DNA of 46,935 nucleotides from positions 1-46,935 of the forward strand of contig CAZFLR010000015.1 of the NCBI GenBank assembly GCA_964519385.1. The letters are read 5' to 3'. How positions within the stretch are numbered: position 1 is the first letter of the stretch; every line of letters begins with the position of its first letter. This document shows, piece after piece, positions 22,185-31,464 of this stretch. Origin of the DNA: SVFI01 sp964519385. GTDB taxonomy: Bacteria; Bacillota; Clostridia; Lachnospirales; Lachnospiraceae. The notes beneath the pieces were generated by a model. It saw only the letters and a program-made list of their open reading frames with translations. It was not told the origin of the DNA and made no database searches. The position numbers were made by a program, and so were the translations under genes.

Positions 22185-23765
22185 ATGAAATGGACAAGTC
22201 ACAGCGGACATTTAAAAATTACATATTTAAAGATGGTTGCGTTGGTTTTTGTTGTAAGCTTTTTTTTACTGCCTGTCTGTACTAAGGTGAAAAAAGAGGG
22301 AAATAATGTTTTTGAAATTTCTCTTAACGGAATCTTTGTCGGCACCGTATCAGATGAAGCAGAAGCGGACAGACTGTTATGGAAAGCGCGAAAGGCAGTT
22401 GCAGCAGAGCAGGACGGATTGTTTTTTACAAAGGCAGAGCTCTCAATTACTGCAAGAGAAGCATATTTTGAATGTTTTACAAAGGAAGAAGAGCTCCTGT
22501 CAGAAATGGAGGCTGTTCTGGCGGACGGGCATGTAGTGACCCGCCGACCGGCTTTTACCATCAAAGTAAACCAGCTTATGGTAAATGTCAGCAGTATCGG
22601 GGAGGTAACCCGGGTTCTGCAGGCTGCACTTGATAAATATCAGGATACACAGGAATATATTGTGGCACTCGGACCGGATAAGGACCGGGAAATTAATGTT
22701 TTGACGGCAACAGCGGAGAGCAGGGAAGAGAAGCAGCAGGAAACCAAATTAGAAAAAGAAGCTGAGCTTGAGTCCGGTGTTGCAGCAGAGCTGACGAAGA
22801 TGCTGTCAGGCATTGAGGCGGCAAAAGAACAGACATTTGATGATTTCAATTATGGCTTGACATCTCTGGCATATGAGGATAAAGTGGAAATCGTCGAGTC
22901 ATATCTGGCATCGGATGAAATTACGCCGGTGGATGAGGCAATCAGTCTTGTGACGGAATTGCAGGATGTACAGAAAATATATGAGGTGCAGGCAGGAGAT
23001 ACCTTGTCTGAAATTTCATTGAATAATAATATTCCGCTGGAAACGATTATTGAATTGAATGATTCTCTGGAGGATGAGAATTCTACCATTCAGATTGGTG
23101 AGGAGCTTATCATTACCTCGCCGGAGCCGGAGCTTTCCGTGACATGGCAGGAAGAGGTTTATGTTGAGGAAGACTACGAGGCGGAGACGCAGTATGTGGA
23201 TAATGACAACTGGTATACGACGGATAAGGTGGTTTTACAGCAGCCTTCGGCAGGTCACCACAAAATTGCTGCGGTAAAGACGTATCACAATGAGGAAGAA
23301 ATCAGTACAGAAGTTTTGAAAGAGGAAGTAACCATCGCAGCAGTTCCTAAAATTGTTGAGAGGGGTACGAAAATTCCGCCGACATATATCAAACCGATTT
23401 CGGGAGGACGTTTGTCTTCACAGTTCGGACGCAGAAACGCGCCTGTACGCGGAGCGTCAACTTACCATAAGGGTGTTGACTGGGCAACTCCGATTGGAAC
23501 TACGGTTGTTGCTTCCAGTGCCGGTACGGTTGCGAAAGCCGGATGGGGAAGCGGTTATGGCTATGTCGTTTATATCAATCATGCTGACGGTCGTCAGACT
23601 AGATATGCACATCTTTCCAAGGTGCTTGTAAAGGCCGGGGAGAAGGTTGCGCAGGGAGAGAGGATTGCACTGTCCGGAAATACGGGACGAAGCAGCGGGC
23701 CGCACGTTCATTTTGAAATTCTGATTGGAGGTTCTCAGGTAAATCCGCTCAAATATCTGAATTAA
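22185..23765 (+). CDS. Cell-wall M23 endopeptidase with LysM and G5 domains
   Basis: 526 residues. An N-terminal hydrophobic signal/anchor (~16-32) is followed by a helical region of ~220 residues with repeated-looking segments, a LysM peptidoglycan-binding domain (~266-308, YEVQAGDTLSEIS), a G5-like domain (~325-400) and a C-terminal M23 lysostaphin-type peptidase. Its zinc motifs are HKGVDWA (H and D) and HVHFEI. It should act outside the membrane, cutting peptide cross-links during growth or division. The order matches murein peptidases of Firmicutes. The start follows an AGGAAA in the preceding gene. The next gene, murA, also serves the wall but has its own promoter. Confidence 0.92.
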   Translation: MKWTSHSGHLKITYLKMVALVFVVSFFLLPVCTKVKKEGNNVFEISLNGIFVGTVSDEAEADRLLWKARKAVAAEQDGLFFTKAELSITAREAYFECFTKEEELLSEMEAVLADGHVVTRRPAFTIKVNQLMVNVSSIGEVTRVLQAALDKYQDTQEYIVALGPDKDREINVLTATAESREEKQQETKLEKEAELESGVAAELTKMLSGIEAAKEQTFDDFNYGLTSLAYEDKVEIVESYLASDEITPVDEAISLVTELQDVQKIYEVQAGDTLSEISLNNNIPLETIIELNDSLEDENSTIQIGEELIITSPEPELSVTWQEEVYVEEDYEAETQYVDNDNWYTTDKVVLQQPSAGHHKIAAVKTYHNEEEISTEVLKEEVTIAAVPKIVERGTKIPPTYIKPISGGRLSSQFGRRNAPVRGASTYHKGVDWATPIGTTVVASSAGTVAKAGWGSGYGYVVYINHADGRQTRYAHLSKVLVKAGEKVAQGERIALSGNTGRSSGPHVHFEILIGGSQVNPLKYLN

Positions 23766-23779
23766 CAGCAATTAACAGA

Positions 23780-23809
23780 TTTACAAAAGCCATAGATGTG
23801 GTATATAAT
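23780..23809 (+). promoter_or_regulatory. Sigma-A promoter of murA
   Basis: TTTACA (23780-23785), 18-bp spacer, TATAAT (23804-23809). Confidence 0.65.
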
Positions 23810-23849
23810 AATCTGAGTATACACAAATATAGCTATTTTGAGGTGTAGA

Positions 23850-25142
23850 ATGGAACAGTATGTGATCAAAGGTGGGAATTCACTTGTTGGTGAGGTGGAA
23901 ATCGGCGGTGCCAAAAATGCCGCTTTGGCGATTCTTGCAGCAGCAACAATGTCGGATGAGCCTGTATTAATTGAAAATATGCCGGATGTGCGTGATACAA
24001 ATGTTCTTCTGGATGCGATTGAAAGCATCGGAGCATATGTGGAGCGTATCGATCGTCATACAGTGAAGATTAACGGTTCGACAATCAATGATTTGATAGT
24101 TGAGAACGATTATATAAAAAAAATCAGGGCATCTTATTATCTGGTAGGTGCTCTGCTTGGAAAATACAAAAATGTAGAGGTGGCACTTCCGGGAGGCTGC
24201 AATATAGGAAGCCGTCCGGTCGATCTCCACTTGAAAGGATTTAAAGCCCTCGGTGCGGAGGCGGGACTTTCCCACGGACGTATTTATGCCAGAGCTGAGA
24301 AACTCACGGGCGGACATATTTATATGGACGTGGTATCTGTCGGAGCGACAATTAATGTTATGATGGCAGCAGCACTTGCAGAGGGTCAGACGATTATTGA
24401 AAATGCAGCTAAGGAGCCTCATGTGGTGGATGTTGCGAACTTCCTCAACAGCATGGGTGCCAATATCAAGGGTGCAGGTACGGACGTGATTCGTATCCGC
24501 GGCGTTGAGAAGCTTCATAAGACAGAGTATTCTGTGATTCCGGATCAGATTGAGGCGGGAACGTTTATGTTCGCCGCTGCAGCAACTAAAGGTGATGTCA
24601 CGGTTAAAAATGTCATTCCGAAGCATTTGGATTCTATTTGTTCAAAGCTGATGGAAATCGGTTGCGAGGTGACAGAGTCGGATGATGCGGTAAGAGTAGT
24701 TGCATCGAAGAAATTGACGCATACACATGTAAAAACTTTGGCGTATCCCGGATTTCCGACGGATATGCAGCCACAGATTGCCGTTACCCTTGCTCTTTCC
24801 TCAGGAACCAGCATTGTGACAGAAAGTATTTTTGAAAACCGTTTTAAATATGTAGATGAGCTTGCCAAGATGGGAGCAGAGATTAAGGTTGAAGGAAATA
24901 CGGCGATTGTCGAAGGCGTGGAAAAATATACGGGTGCTCATATCAATGCACCGGATCTCAGAGCCGGAGCAGCACTTGTCATTGCAGGTATGGCAGCGGA
25001 AGGTATCACGGTGGTAGATGATATTGTTTATATAGAGCGTGGTTATGAGGATTTTGATGTAAAACTCAGAGGACTCGGTGCACAGATTGAGAAAGTTTCA
25101 AGCGAGAGAGAACTTCAGAAGTTCAAATTGCGTGTCGGATAA
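23850..25142 (+). CDS. murA: UDP-N-acetylglucosamine 1-carboxyvinyltransferase
   Basis: First committed step of peptidoglycan synthesis: adds enolpyruvate from PEP to UDP-GlcNAc. 430 residues of the EPT/RTPC double-barrel fold. GGAKNAALAILAA holds the Lys-Asn pair near residue 22. The loop PGGCNIGSRPVDLHL keeps the active-site cysteine, the target of fosfomycin. The C-terminal half repeats the fold (DLRAGAALVIAGMAAEG). Start ATG 23850 follows GAGGTG; the longer start at 23838 is less likely. A terminator follows. Confidence 0.97.
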   Translation: MEQYVIKGGNSLVGEVEIGGAKNAALAILAAATMSDEPVLIENMPDVRDTNVLLDAIESIGAYVERIDRHTVKINGSTINDLIVENDYIKKIRASYYLVGALLGKYKNVEVALPGGCNIGSRPVDLHLKGFKALGAEAGLSHGRIYARAEKLTGGHIYMDVVSVGATINVMMAAALAEGQTIIENAAKEPHVVDVANFLNSMGANIKGAGTDVIRIRGVEKLHKTEYSVIPDQIEAGTFMFAAAATKGDVTVKNVIPKHLDSICSKLMEIGCEVTESDDAVRVVASKKLTHTHVKTLAYPGFPTDMQPQIAVTLALSSGTSIVTESIFENRFKYVDELAKMGAEIKVEGNTAIVEGVEKYTGAHINAPDLRAGAALVIAGMAAEGITVVDDIVYIERGYEDFDVKLRGLGAQIEKVSSERELQKFKLRVG

Positions 25143-25161
25143 TTGGATAATGGATAAAAAT

Positions 25162-25197
25162 AAGACCTGTCAGGTGATGAGCCCGGCAGGTCTTTTT
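25162..25197. terminator. Bidirectional terminator between murA and the HD-GYP gene
   Basis: AAGACCTGTC (25162-25171) pairs with GGCAGGTCTT (25185-25194), with T-rich tails on both strands. It closes the convergent pair. Confidence 0.85.
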
Positions 25198-25200
25198 ATA

Positions 25201-26292
25201 TCAGATAATTTCGATAATGGATAAGCTCTTCTCGGCAGCAAGGTCTATAAAGCGGTTGTTGCATTTTATCATAGGCTTGGAGAGCATCTGACGGTTGATG
25301 TAGACAATATCTCCTTCCATGCCATTGCTCAGTCTTACCCGGTTGTTCATATAAGTGAGAACTACATTTTCGAGGAAGCAGAGAATGTAACGGGTCTCAT
25401 ATTTCTGCAGTCCTTCTTTTTCAAAAATTTCTATGACTGAGAACGGACAAAGTGGTCCGCGATATACACGGGCAGCCGTCATGGCATCATATACGTCGGC
25501 AATAGAGACGATTTTTGCAAATTTATCGATGCGGTCCGCGCTGATACCAAACGGATATCCGCTGCCGTCGCATCTTTCGTGATGCATAAGGGCCGTATTC
25601 TTAATGTGGTCATGGATATTTTGGGTTTTCAGGATATTATATCCCTCAATCGTGTGTTTCTTTACAATCGCATATTCCTGATCGGTCAGTTTATCCGGTT
25701 TCTTGATAATGTTATCCGGGATGGCAAGCTTGCCGATATCATGGAACAGTCCGCAAAGGGTAGCCATTTCGATATCCTCTTTGGACATGTGGAGCCAGTG
25801 GGCAAGGACGTTGCTGATCAGGGAAACGTTAATGCAATGCGCGTAGGTCATATCGTCATACTGGCGCATATTCTGCATCATGTGGAAAAAGCTGAAGGTG
25901 TTGCTGTCGTTCTGGAATAAGTCCATGGTGTTTTGCAAAACCTCATCCACATCAATGTCGCTTCCTTTTTCAAAAATATCATTGATGCTGTTCTTAAAAT
26001 CGCTGACGGATTCGTCATAATCCTTTTTGAATTTTTGAAATTCCGGCGTGGACTGAACCCATTGTGAATAGGAAGGCTCCGGCACGGAGCTTTCCGGTGC
26101 GGATACGGAATCCGGCACTGAGACCGGCATATCCTCTACACGGATGCTTACAAGGGAGTAGAATTCAAGGCGCGTGATTGCCTTATCATTTAAAACAGTA
26201 TGTTTCGGAATGATAAGCTGATTTCCGTATGTATATACGTCTTCCGCAGTAATCATACCCGGAACTAAATTTGAAATATTGACTCGTTTCAT
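25201..26292 (-). CDS. HD-GYP domain protein, probable cyclic di-GMP phosphodiesterase
   Basis: 363 residues. The N-terminal ~60 residues have the VPGMITAEDVYTYGNQLIIPK motif seen before many HD-GYP domains, then a Ser/Pro-rich linker (~60-80), a helical stretch and the HD-GYP domain at ~150-300. All signature residues are present: HDIGKLAIP, HHERCDGSGYP and IADVYDAMTAARVY. This predicts hydrolysis of c-di-GMP to pGpG/GMP, unlike the degenerate paralogue at 2807. It ends with a small domain (VRLSNGMEGDIVYIN) also present in that paralogue. The start has GAGGGTGACAG ahead of it. It has its own promoter, divergent from metK. Confidence 0.92.
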   Translation of the reverse strand: MKRVNISNLVPGMITAEDVYTYGNQLIIPKHTVLNDKAITRLEFYSLVSIRVEDMPVSVPDSVSAPESSVPEPSYSQWVQSTPEFQKFKKDYDESVSDFKNSINDIFEKGSDIDVDEVLQNTMDLFQNDSNTFSFFHMMQNMRQYDDMTYAHCINVSLISNVLAHWLHMSKEDIEMATLCGLFHDIGKLAIPDNIIKKPDKLTDQEYAIVKKHTIEGYNILKTQNIHDHIKNTALMHHERCDGSGYPFGISADRIDKFAKIVSIADVYDAMTAARVYRGPLCPFSVIEIFEKEGLQKYETRYILCFLENVVLTYMNNRVRLSNGMEGDIVYINRQMLSKPMIKCNNRFIDLAAEKSLSIIEII

Positions 26293-26332
26293 CTGTCACC
26301 CTCGTCTGTTTTTCAAAAGTTTGTTTAAAGAG

Positions 26333-26361
26333 ATTATAATTTTTTAACAAAATTATGTCAA
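26333..26361 (-). promoter_or_regulatory. Sigma-A promoter of the HD-GYP gene
   Basis: On the minus strand, TTGACA (complement of 26356-26361), 17-bp spacer, TATAAT (complement of 26333-26338): a perfect consensus. Confidence 0.85.
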
Positions 26362-26380
26362 TGAATTACTATGCGATATA

Positions 26381-26409
26381 TTGACGAATAAAGCGAAAAG
26401 GGGTATATT
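26381..26409 (+). promoter_or_regulatory. Sigma-A promoter of the SAM riboswitch-metK transcript
   Basis: TTGACG (26381-26386), 17-bp spacer, TATATT (26404-26409). Its -35 lies 19 bases from the divergent promoter's -35. Confidence 0.78.
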
Positions 26410-26437
26410 GGTTAACGTAAATAAACATATGTAGTAA

Positions 26438-26538
26438 GTCTCTTATTCAGAGTGGTGGAGGTACATAGGACCAGTGAAGCCACGGCAACCCCCGAAGGGA
26501 AGGTGCCAACCTGAGCGAATAATCGAACAATAAGAGGT
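26438..26538 (+). promoter_or_regulatory. SAM-I (S-box) riboswitch aptamer
   Basis: CTCTTATT (26440-26447) pairs with AATAAGAG (26529-26536) as P1. Inside are the S-box hallmarks AGAGTGGTGGAGG, GTGAAGCCACGGCAACC and the GAAGGGAAGGTGCCAACCTG arm. S-box RNAs bind S-adenosylmethionine and usually promote termination when bound. Here the regulated gene makes SAM, so this is product feedback. Confidence 0.92.
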
Positions 26539-26556
26539 TCTTCACTGTAAGACCGT

Positions 26557-26585
26557 CCGCTTGTTCGTTTTCAAGCGGTTTTTTT
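26557..26585 (+). terminator. SAM riboswitch terminator
   Basis: CCGCTTG (26557-26563) pairs with CAAGCGG (26572-26578), then TTTTTTT. SAM binding to the aptamer should favour this form and shut off metK. Confidence 0.9.
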
Positions 26586-26623
26586 ATTGATTGCACGTAA
26601 GGAGACAAAGTTAAGGAGGAAAA

Positions 26624-27811
26624 ATGGAAAAAAGATTATTTACTTCAGAATCAGTGACAGAAGGACATCCGGATAAAGTCTGCGATGCGATTTCAGATGC
26701 GATTCTTGATGCCTGTATGGAACAGGACCCGATGAGCCGTGTGGCATGTGAGACATGCTGCTGTACAGGTTTTGTGCTCGTAACGGGAGAGATTACAACA
26801 CAGGCTCAGCTCGACATTCCGACAATCGTTCGCGACACAGTGAACGAGATTGGATACAATCGCGGAAAAATCGGCTTTGATGCGGATACCTGTGCAGTAA
26901 TGGTTGCTCTTGACAAACAGTCAACGGATATTGCCATGGGTGTAGACAAGGCCCTGGAAGCAAAAGAAAACAGAATGTCGGAGGAAGAGATTGAGGCAAT
27001 CGGAGCCGGAGACCAGGGTATGATGTTCGGTTATGCGACAGATGAGACAGAAGAGTTTATGCCATATCCGATCAGTCTTGCACACAAGCTTGCGCTTGAG
27101 CTTACGAAGGTGCGTAAGAACGGAACGCTTCCGTATCTCCGCCCGGACGGAAAGAGTCAGGTGTCGGTTGAGTATGATGAGAACGGAAAGCCGCTTCGAC
27201 TTGAGGCAGTCGTACTTTCTACACAGCATGATCCGGATGTGACACAGGAGCAGATACATGCCGATATTAAAAAATATGTATTTGATCCGGTTCTGCCAAA
27301 GGAGCTTTTGGACAGTGAGACGAAATATTTCATCAATCCGACAGGACGTTTTGTTATCGGAGGACCTCATGGTGATGCAGGTCTGACAGGAAGAAAGATT
27401 ATCGTGGACACATACGGCGGATATGCCCGTCACGGCGGCGGAGCTTTTTCAGGAAAAGACTGTACCAAGGTAGACAGAAGTGCTGCATACGCAGCAAGAT
27501 ATGCAGCCAAAAATATCGTGGCAGCAGGTCTTGCAAAGAAATGTGAGATTCAGCTTTCTTACGCAATCGGTGTAGCACAGCCGACTTCAATCATGGTAGA
27601 TACATTCGGAACCGGAAGTGTCAGTGATAAAAAGCTGGTTGAAATTATTCGCAGCAACTTTGATTTCCGTCCGGCAGGTATTATCAAGATGCTGGATCTT
27701 CGCAGACCGATTTACAAGCAGACAGCAGCATACGGACATTTTGGACGTACAGACATTGAACTTCCTTGGGAAAAGCTTGACAAGGTTGAGGATTTAAAGA
27801 AAAGCATATAA
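26624..27811 (+). CDS. metK: S-adenosylmethionine synthetase
   Basis: Makes SAM from methionine and ATP. 395 residues, normal size. Motifs: ESVTEGHPDKVCDAISDA at the N-terminus, GAGDQGMMFGYA near 126-137, and FVIGGPHGDAGLTGRK, the glycine-rich ATP loop. AAGGAGG lies 5 bases before ATG 26624. It is preceded by the SAM-I riboswitch with its own terminator, so it is feedback-controlled by its product, and it is followed by an intrinsic terminator. Confidence 0.98.
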   Translation: MEKRLFTSESVTEGHPDKVCDAISDAILDACMEQDPMSRVACETCCCTGFVLVTGEITTQAQLDIPTIVRDTVNEIGYNRGKIGFDADTCAVMVALDKQSTDIAMGVDKALEAKENRMSEEEIEAIGAGDQGMMFGYATDETEEFMPYPISLAHKLALELTKVRKNGTLPYLRPDGKSQVSVEYDENGKPLRLEAVVLSTQHDPDVTQEQIHADIKKYVFDPVLPKELLDSETKYFINPTGRFVIGGPHGDAGLTGRKIIVDTYGGYARHGGGAFSGKDCTKVDRSAAYAARYAAKNIVAAGLAKKCEIQLSYAIGVAQPTSIMVDTFGTGSVSDKKLVEIIRSNFDFRPAGIIKMLDLRRPIYKQTAAYGHFGRTDIELPWEKLDKVEDLKKSI

Positions 27812-27819
27812 TTACAGGG

Positions 27820-27855
27820 GCAGCAGGAGAAATTTCCTGCTGCTCTTTTTCTTTT
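27820..27855 (+). terminator. Terminator after metK
   Basis: GCAGCAGGA (27820-27828) pairs with TCCTGCTGC (27835-27843), followed by TCTTTTTCTTTTT. Confidence 0.88.
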
Positions 27856-27859
27856 TCCT

Positions 27860-27888
27860 TTTACTAGACTTTCTTCCCGTGGTATAAT
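27860..27888 (+). promoter_or_regulatory. Sigma-A promoter of dnaE-pfkA
   Basis: TTTACT (27860-27865), 17-bp spacer, TATAAT (27883-27888). Confidence 0.65.
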
Positions 27889-27946
27889 TGTTTTCGTATG
27901 AAAGTGTTTTATCGGATAAAATATTTATAAAAGAAAGGGAAAAGCC

Positions 27947-30900
27947 ATGTCATTTGCACACCTTCATGTCCATACGGAATACAGCCTTTTGGACGGCTCA
28001 AATAAAATTAAAGAATGTGTCAGCCGGGTGAAGGAGCTTGGGATGGATTCGGTGGCAATCACAGACCACGGTGTTATGTACGGCGTGATTGATTTTTACC
28101 GTGCAGCGAGAGAGGCCGGAGTGAAGCCGGTTCTTGGCTGTGAGGTGTATGTGGCACCAAATTCACGTTTTGATAAAGAGACAACAGGGGGAGATGAAAG
28201 ATATCATCATCTTGTTTTGTTAGCCGAGAATAACACGGGCTATGCCAATCTGATGAAGATTGTCAGCAAGGGCTTTACGGAAGGCTATTACTACCGGCCG
28301 CGTGTCGATATGGAAGTGCTCAGACAGTATCATGAGGGGATTATCGCTTTGTCTGCCTGCCTTGCCGGAGAAGTACCGCGTTATATAGAAAAAGGCCTGA
28401 TTGATGAGGCGGAGAAGTGTGCGAAAAAGTATGAAGAATGCTTTGGGAAGGGAAACTATTTTCTTGAACTTCAGGACCACGGGATTCCGATGCAGCAGAC
28501 AGTGAATGCAGCACTTTTGCGCATGAGTAAGGAACTGGATATTCCTCTTGTGGCAACGAATGATGTGCATTATACAAGAGCTGAGGATGCCCAGGCACAC
28601 GACATTCTCCTATGTATACAGACAGGAAAAGTGGTTACGGATGAAAACCGCATGCGCTATGATGGAGGACAGTATTACATCAAGAGTGAGCAGGAAATGA
28701 AGGAGCTTTTTCCATATGCACTTGAGGCACTGGAAAATACGCAGAAAATCGCAGAGCGCTGTAATGTAGAGATTGAATTCGGAGTGACGAAGCTTCCGCA
28801 TTTTGAAGTGCCGAAAGGATATGATTCGTGGTCTTATTTGAATAAGCTGTGCATAGAGGGACTGAATAAGCGTTATCCGGAGGACGACGGAACCCTGAAG
28901 GAACGACTTGATTATGAGCTTGGAACCATCCGGAAAATGGGATATGTTGATTACTTCCTGATTGTCTGGGATTTTATCAAATATGCCAGAGAAAACGGAA
29001 TTCCGGTCGGTCCGGGGCGTGGCTCGGCAGCAGGAGCGATTGTTTCTTATTGTCTGGGAATTACCAATATCGACCCAATTAAATACAATCTGCTGTTTGA
29101 GCGTTTCCTTAATCCGGAACGTGTATCCATGCCCGATATAGATATTGATTTTTGTTATGAACGCAGACAGGAAGTCATTGATTATGTGCGTGAGAAATAC
29201 GGAGCAGATAAGGTTGTTCAGATTGTGACCTTTGGTACGATGGCGGCAAAGGGTGTCATCAGGGATGTGGCAAGAGCAATGGATCTTCCGTATGCATTTG
29301 CAGACCAGATTGCAAAGATGGTGCCGAATGAACTCAACATTACCTTAAACCGTGCTCTGCAGATTAATCCTGAATTTAAAACTCTGTACGATACCAATGA
29401 GCAGGTCAAAGAGCTGATTGATATGTGCCGGAAACTGGAAGGGTTACCGAGGCATACTTCCATGCACGCAGCGGGAGTTGTTATCTGTCAAAAACCGGCA
29501 GATGAATTTGTACCGCTTTCGAGAGCGTCGGATGGTTCAATCACAACACAGTTTACGATGACGACAATTGAAGAACTCGGACTTCTCAAGATGGATTTCC
29601 TCGGACTGCGCACACTGACCGTGATAAAAGATGCGGTAGATCTCGTGAAGCAGAGTCAGGGGATTGAGCTTGATATCCATAACATTGATTACAATGATAA
29701 AAAAGTGCTTGATTTTATAGGAACCGGAAAAACTGACGGTGTATTCCAGCTTGAAAGTGCCGGCATGAAAAATTTTATGAAGGAGCTTAAACCGCAGAGC
29801 CTGGAGGATGTGATTGCAGGTATTTCCCTGTACCGTCCGGGACCTATGGACTTTATACCGAAATACATCAAAGGAAAGAACAATGTGGATGAGGTGACGT
29901 ATTCCACACCGCTTCTTGAGCCGATTCTCTCGCCGACCTACGGCTGCATCGTTTATCAAGAACAGGTAATGCAGATTGTGCGCGAGCTGGGAGGATACAC
30001 CCTCGGACGAAGTGACCTTGTACGACGTGCGATGAGTAAGAAAAAGCAGTCTGTCATGGAAAAGGAAAAGGCGAACTTTGTCTACGGAAACGAGCAGGAA
30101 AACGTTCCGGGCTGTGTCAGCCGTGGCATACCGGAGGACGTGGCCGATCAGATATATGAAGACATGATGGATTTTGCCAAATACGCCTTCAATAAATCAC
30201 ATGCAGCCTGTTATGCGGTGGTTTCTTACCAGACGGCGTATTTGAAATATTACTATCCCGTAGAATTTATGGCTGCCCTGATGACATCCGTCATAGACAA
30301 TTCGACCAAGGTGACAGAGTATATTATGAGTTGCCGGGCTATGGGAATTGACATTCTTCCGCCGGATGTAAACAGCGGACAAGCCAGATTTTCCGTACAG
30401 GGCGGCGCAATCCGTTTTGCACTGACCGCGCTTAAAAGTGTCGGCAGACCTGTGATTGCGGCGATTGTGAAGGAGAGAGAAGAGAGAGGGCCGTACACGA
30501 CGCTGAAGGATTTTATCGTGAGAACCAGCGATTATGACGTGAACAAGAGGGTGATAGAAAACCTGATTAAGGCGGGCGCGTTTGACTCGATTCCGGGAAC
30601 CCGTAAGCAGTTGATGAGTGTATATGCAAGTCTCATGGAACACCTTGTAAAAGACAAAAAGAATAACATGGCAGGACAGATCAGCCTGTTTGATTATGTA
30701 CAGGAGGAAGACAAAGAAGCTTTTGAGATTCCGCTTCCGGCTGTAGGGGAATACCCGAAGGAGGTCATGCTTGCTTATGAAAAAGAAGTGGTGGGAGTCT
30801 ATATTAGCGGACATCCGCTGGAAGCCTACAAGGACTTTATTGAATCCCGTGTGAATGCCAGAACGTCGGATTTTTATCTGGACGAAGAGACGAATGCCAC

Positions 30901-31396
30901 GAAGGTAATTGACGGAAGTGAAGTGACCATCGGCGGTATTTTGGCGGATAAAAAAATTAAATATACAAAGAATGATAAGATAATGGCATTTTTGACCATT
31001 GAGGATTTATATGGCAGTATTGAGGTCGTGGTCTTTCCGAGAGATTACGAGAAGAACAGCGAAAAGCTGGTTGTTGACAGCAAGGTTTTTGTCAAAGGCC
31101 GTGTACAGGTCGAGGATGAAAAGGATGGGAAGCTCATCGGCTCCCGGATTTTCTCCTTCGATGAGGTTCCGCGCCGGCTGACGATTTATTTCCGCGATAA
31201 GGAGTCTTATATGCAGCAGGAGCGAAAGCTGGATGACATGCTGGCGGATTCTGAGGGAAAAGACCGTGTCGCAGTCGTCTGTGTAAAGGAACGGGTACAG
31301 AAGGTGCTGCCGGAAAATCGGAATGTTCAGATTGATGAAAGCCTGCTCGCACAGCTCCGCAGGGAATTCGGTGAGGAGTGCGTAAGAGTGAAATAA
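27947..31396 (+). CDS. dnaE: DNA polymerase III alpha subunit (DnaE)
   Basis: Catalytic replicative polymerase subunit of 1149 residues. An N-terminal PHP domain (HLHVHTEYSLLDGSNKIKE) is followed by the Pol III palm with the paired-aspartate motif PDIDIDFCYERR. The finger region follows, then helix-hairpin-helix motifs, and a C-terminal OB fold (VTIGGILADKKIKYTKNDKI ... LYGSIEVVVFP). The length fits the DnaE1/DnaE3 group of Clostridia, which also carry PolC elsewhere; in that case this DnaE works in lagging-strand priming. AAGGGAAAAG precedes ATG 27947. pfkA follows, an arrangement common in Firmicutes. Confidence 0.97.
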   Translation: MSFAHLHVHTEYSLLDGSNKIKECVSRVKELGMDSVAITDHGVMYGVIDFYRAAREAGVKPVLGCEVYVAPNSRFDKETTGGDERYHHLVLLAENNTGYANLMKIVSKGFTEGYYYRPRVDMEVLRQYHEGIIALSACLAGEVPRYIEKGLIDEAEKCAKKYEECFGKGNYFLELQDHGIPMQQTVNAALLRMSKELDIPLVATNDVHYTRAEDAQAHDILLCIQTGKVVTDENRMRYDGGQYYIKSEQEMKELFPYALEALENTQKIAERCNVEIEFGVTKLPHFEVPKGYDSWSYLNKLCIEGLNKRYPEDDGTLKERLDYELGTIRKMGYVDYFLIVWDFIKYARENGIPVGPGRGSAAGAIVSYCLGITNIDPIKYNLLFERFLNPERVSMPDIDIDFCYERRQEVIDYVREKYGADKVVQIVTFGTMAAKGVIRDVARAMDLPYAFADQIAKMVPNELNITLNRALQINPEFKTLYDTNEQVKELIDMCRKLEGLPRHTSMHAAGVVICQKPADEFVPLSRASDGSITTQFTMTTIEELGLLKMDFLGLRTLTVIKDAVDLVKQSQGIELDIHNIDYNDKKVLDFIGTGKTDGVFQLESAGMKNFMKELKPQSLEDVIAGISLYRPGPMDFIPKYIKGKNNVDEVTYSTPLLEPILSPTYGCIVYQEQVMQIVRELGGYTLGRSDLVRRAMSKKKQSVMEKEKANFVYGNEQENVPGCVSRGIPEDVADQIYEDMMDFAKYAFNKSHAACYAVVSYQTAYLKYYYPVEFMAALMTSVIDNSTKVTEYIMSCRAMGIDILPPDVNSGQARFSVQGGAIRFALTALKSVGRPVIAAIVKEREERGPYTTLKDFIVRTSDYDVNKRVIENLIKAGAFDSIPGTRKQLMSVYASLMEHLVKDKKNNMAGQISLFDYVQEEDKEAFEIPLPAVGEYPKEVMLAYEKEVVGVYISGHPLEAYKDFIESRVNARTSDFYLDEETNATKVIDGSEVTIGGILADKKIKYTKNDKIMAFLTIEDLYGSIEVVVFPRDYEKNSEKLVVDSKVFVKGRVQVEDEKDGKLIGSRIFSFDEVPRRLTIYFRDKESYMQQERKLDDMLADSEGKDRVAVVCVKERVQKVLPENRNVQIDESLLAQLRREFGEECVRVK

Positions 31397-31464
31397 AGGT
31401 TTTGATTGCAATGTGGAACAAAAAAAGCTACAATAGGATTGCAATCAAACAGGAGGAAAAACAA

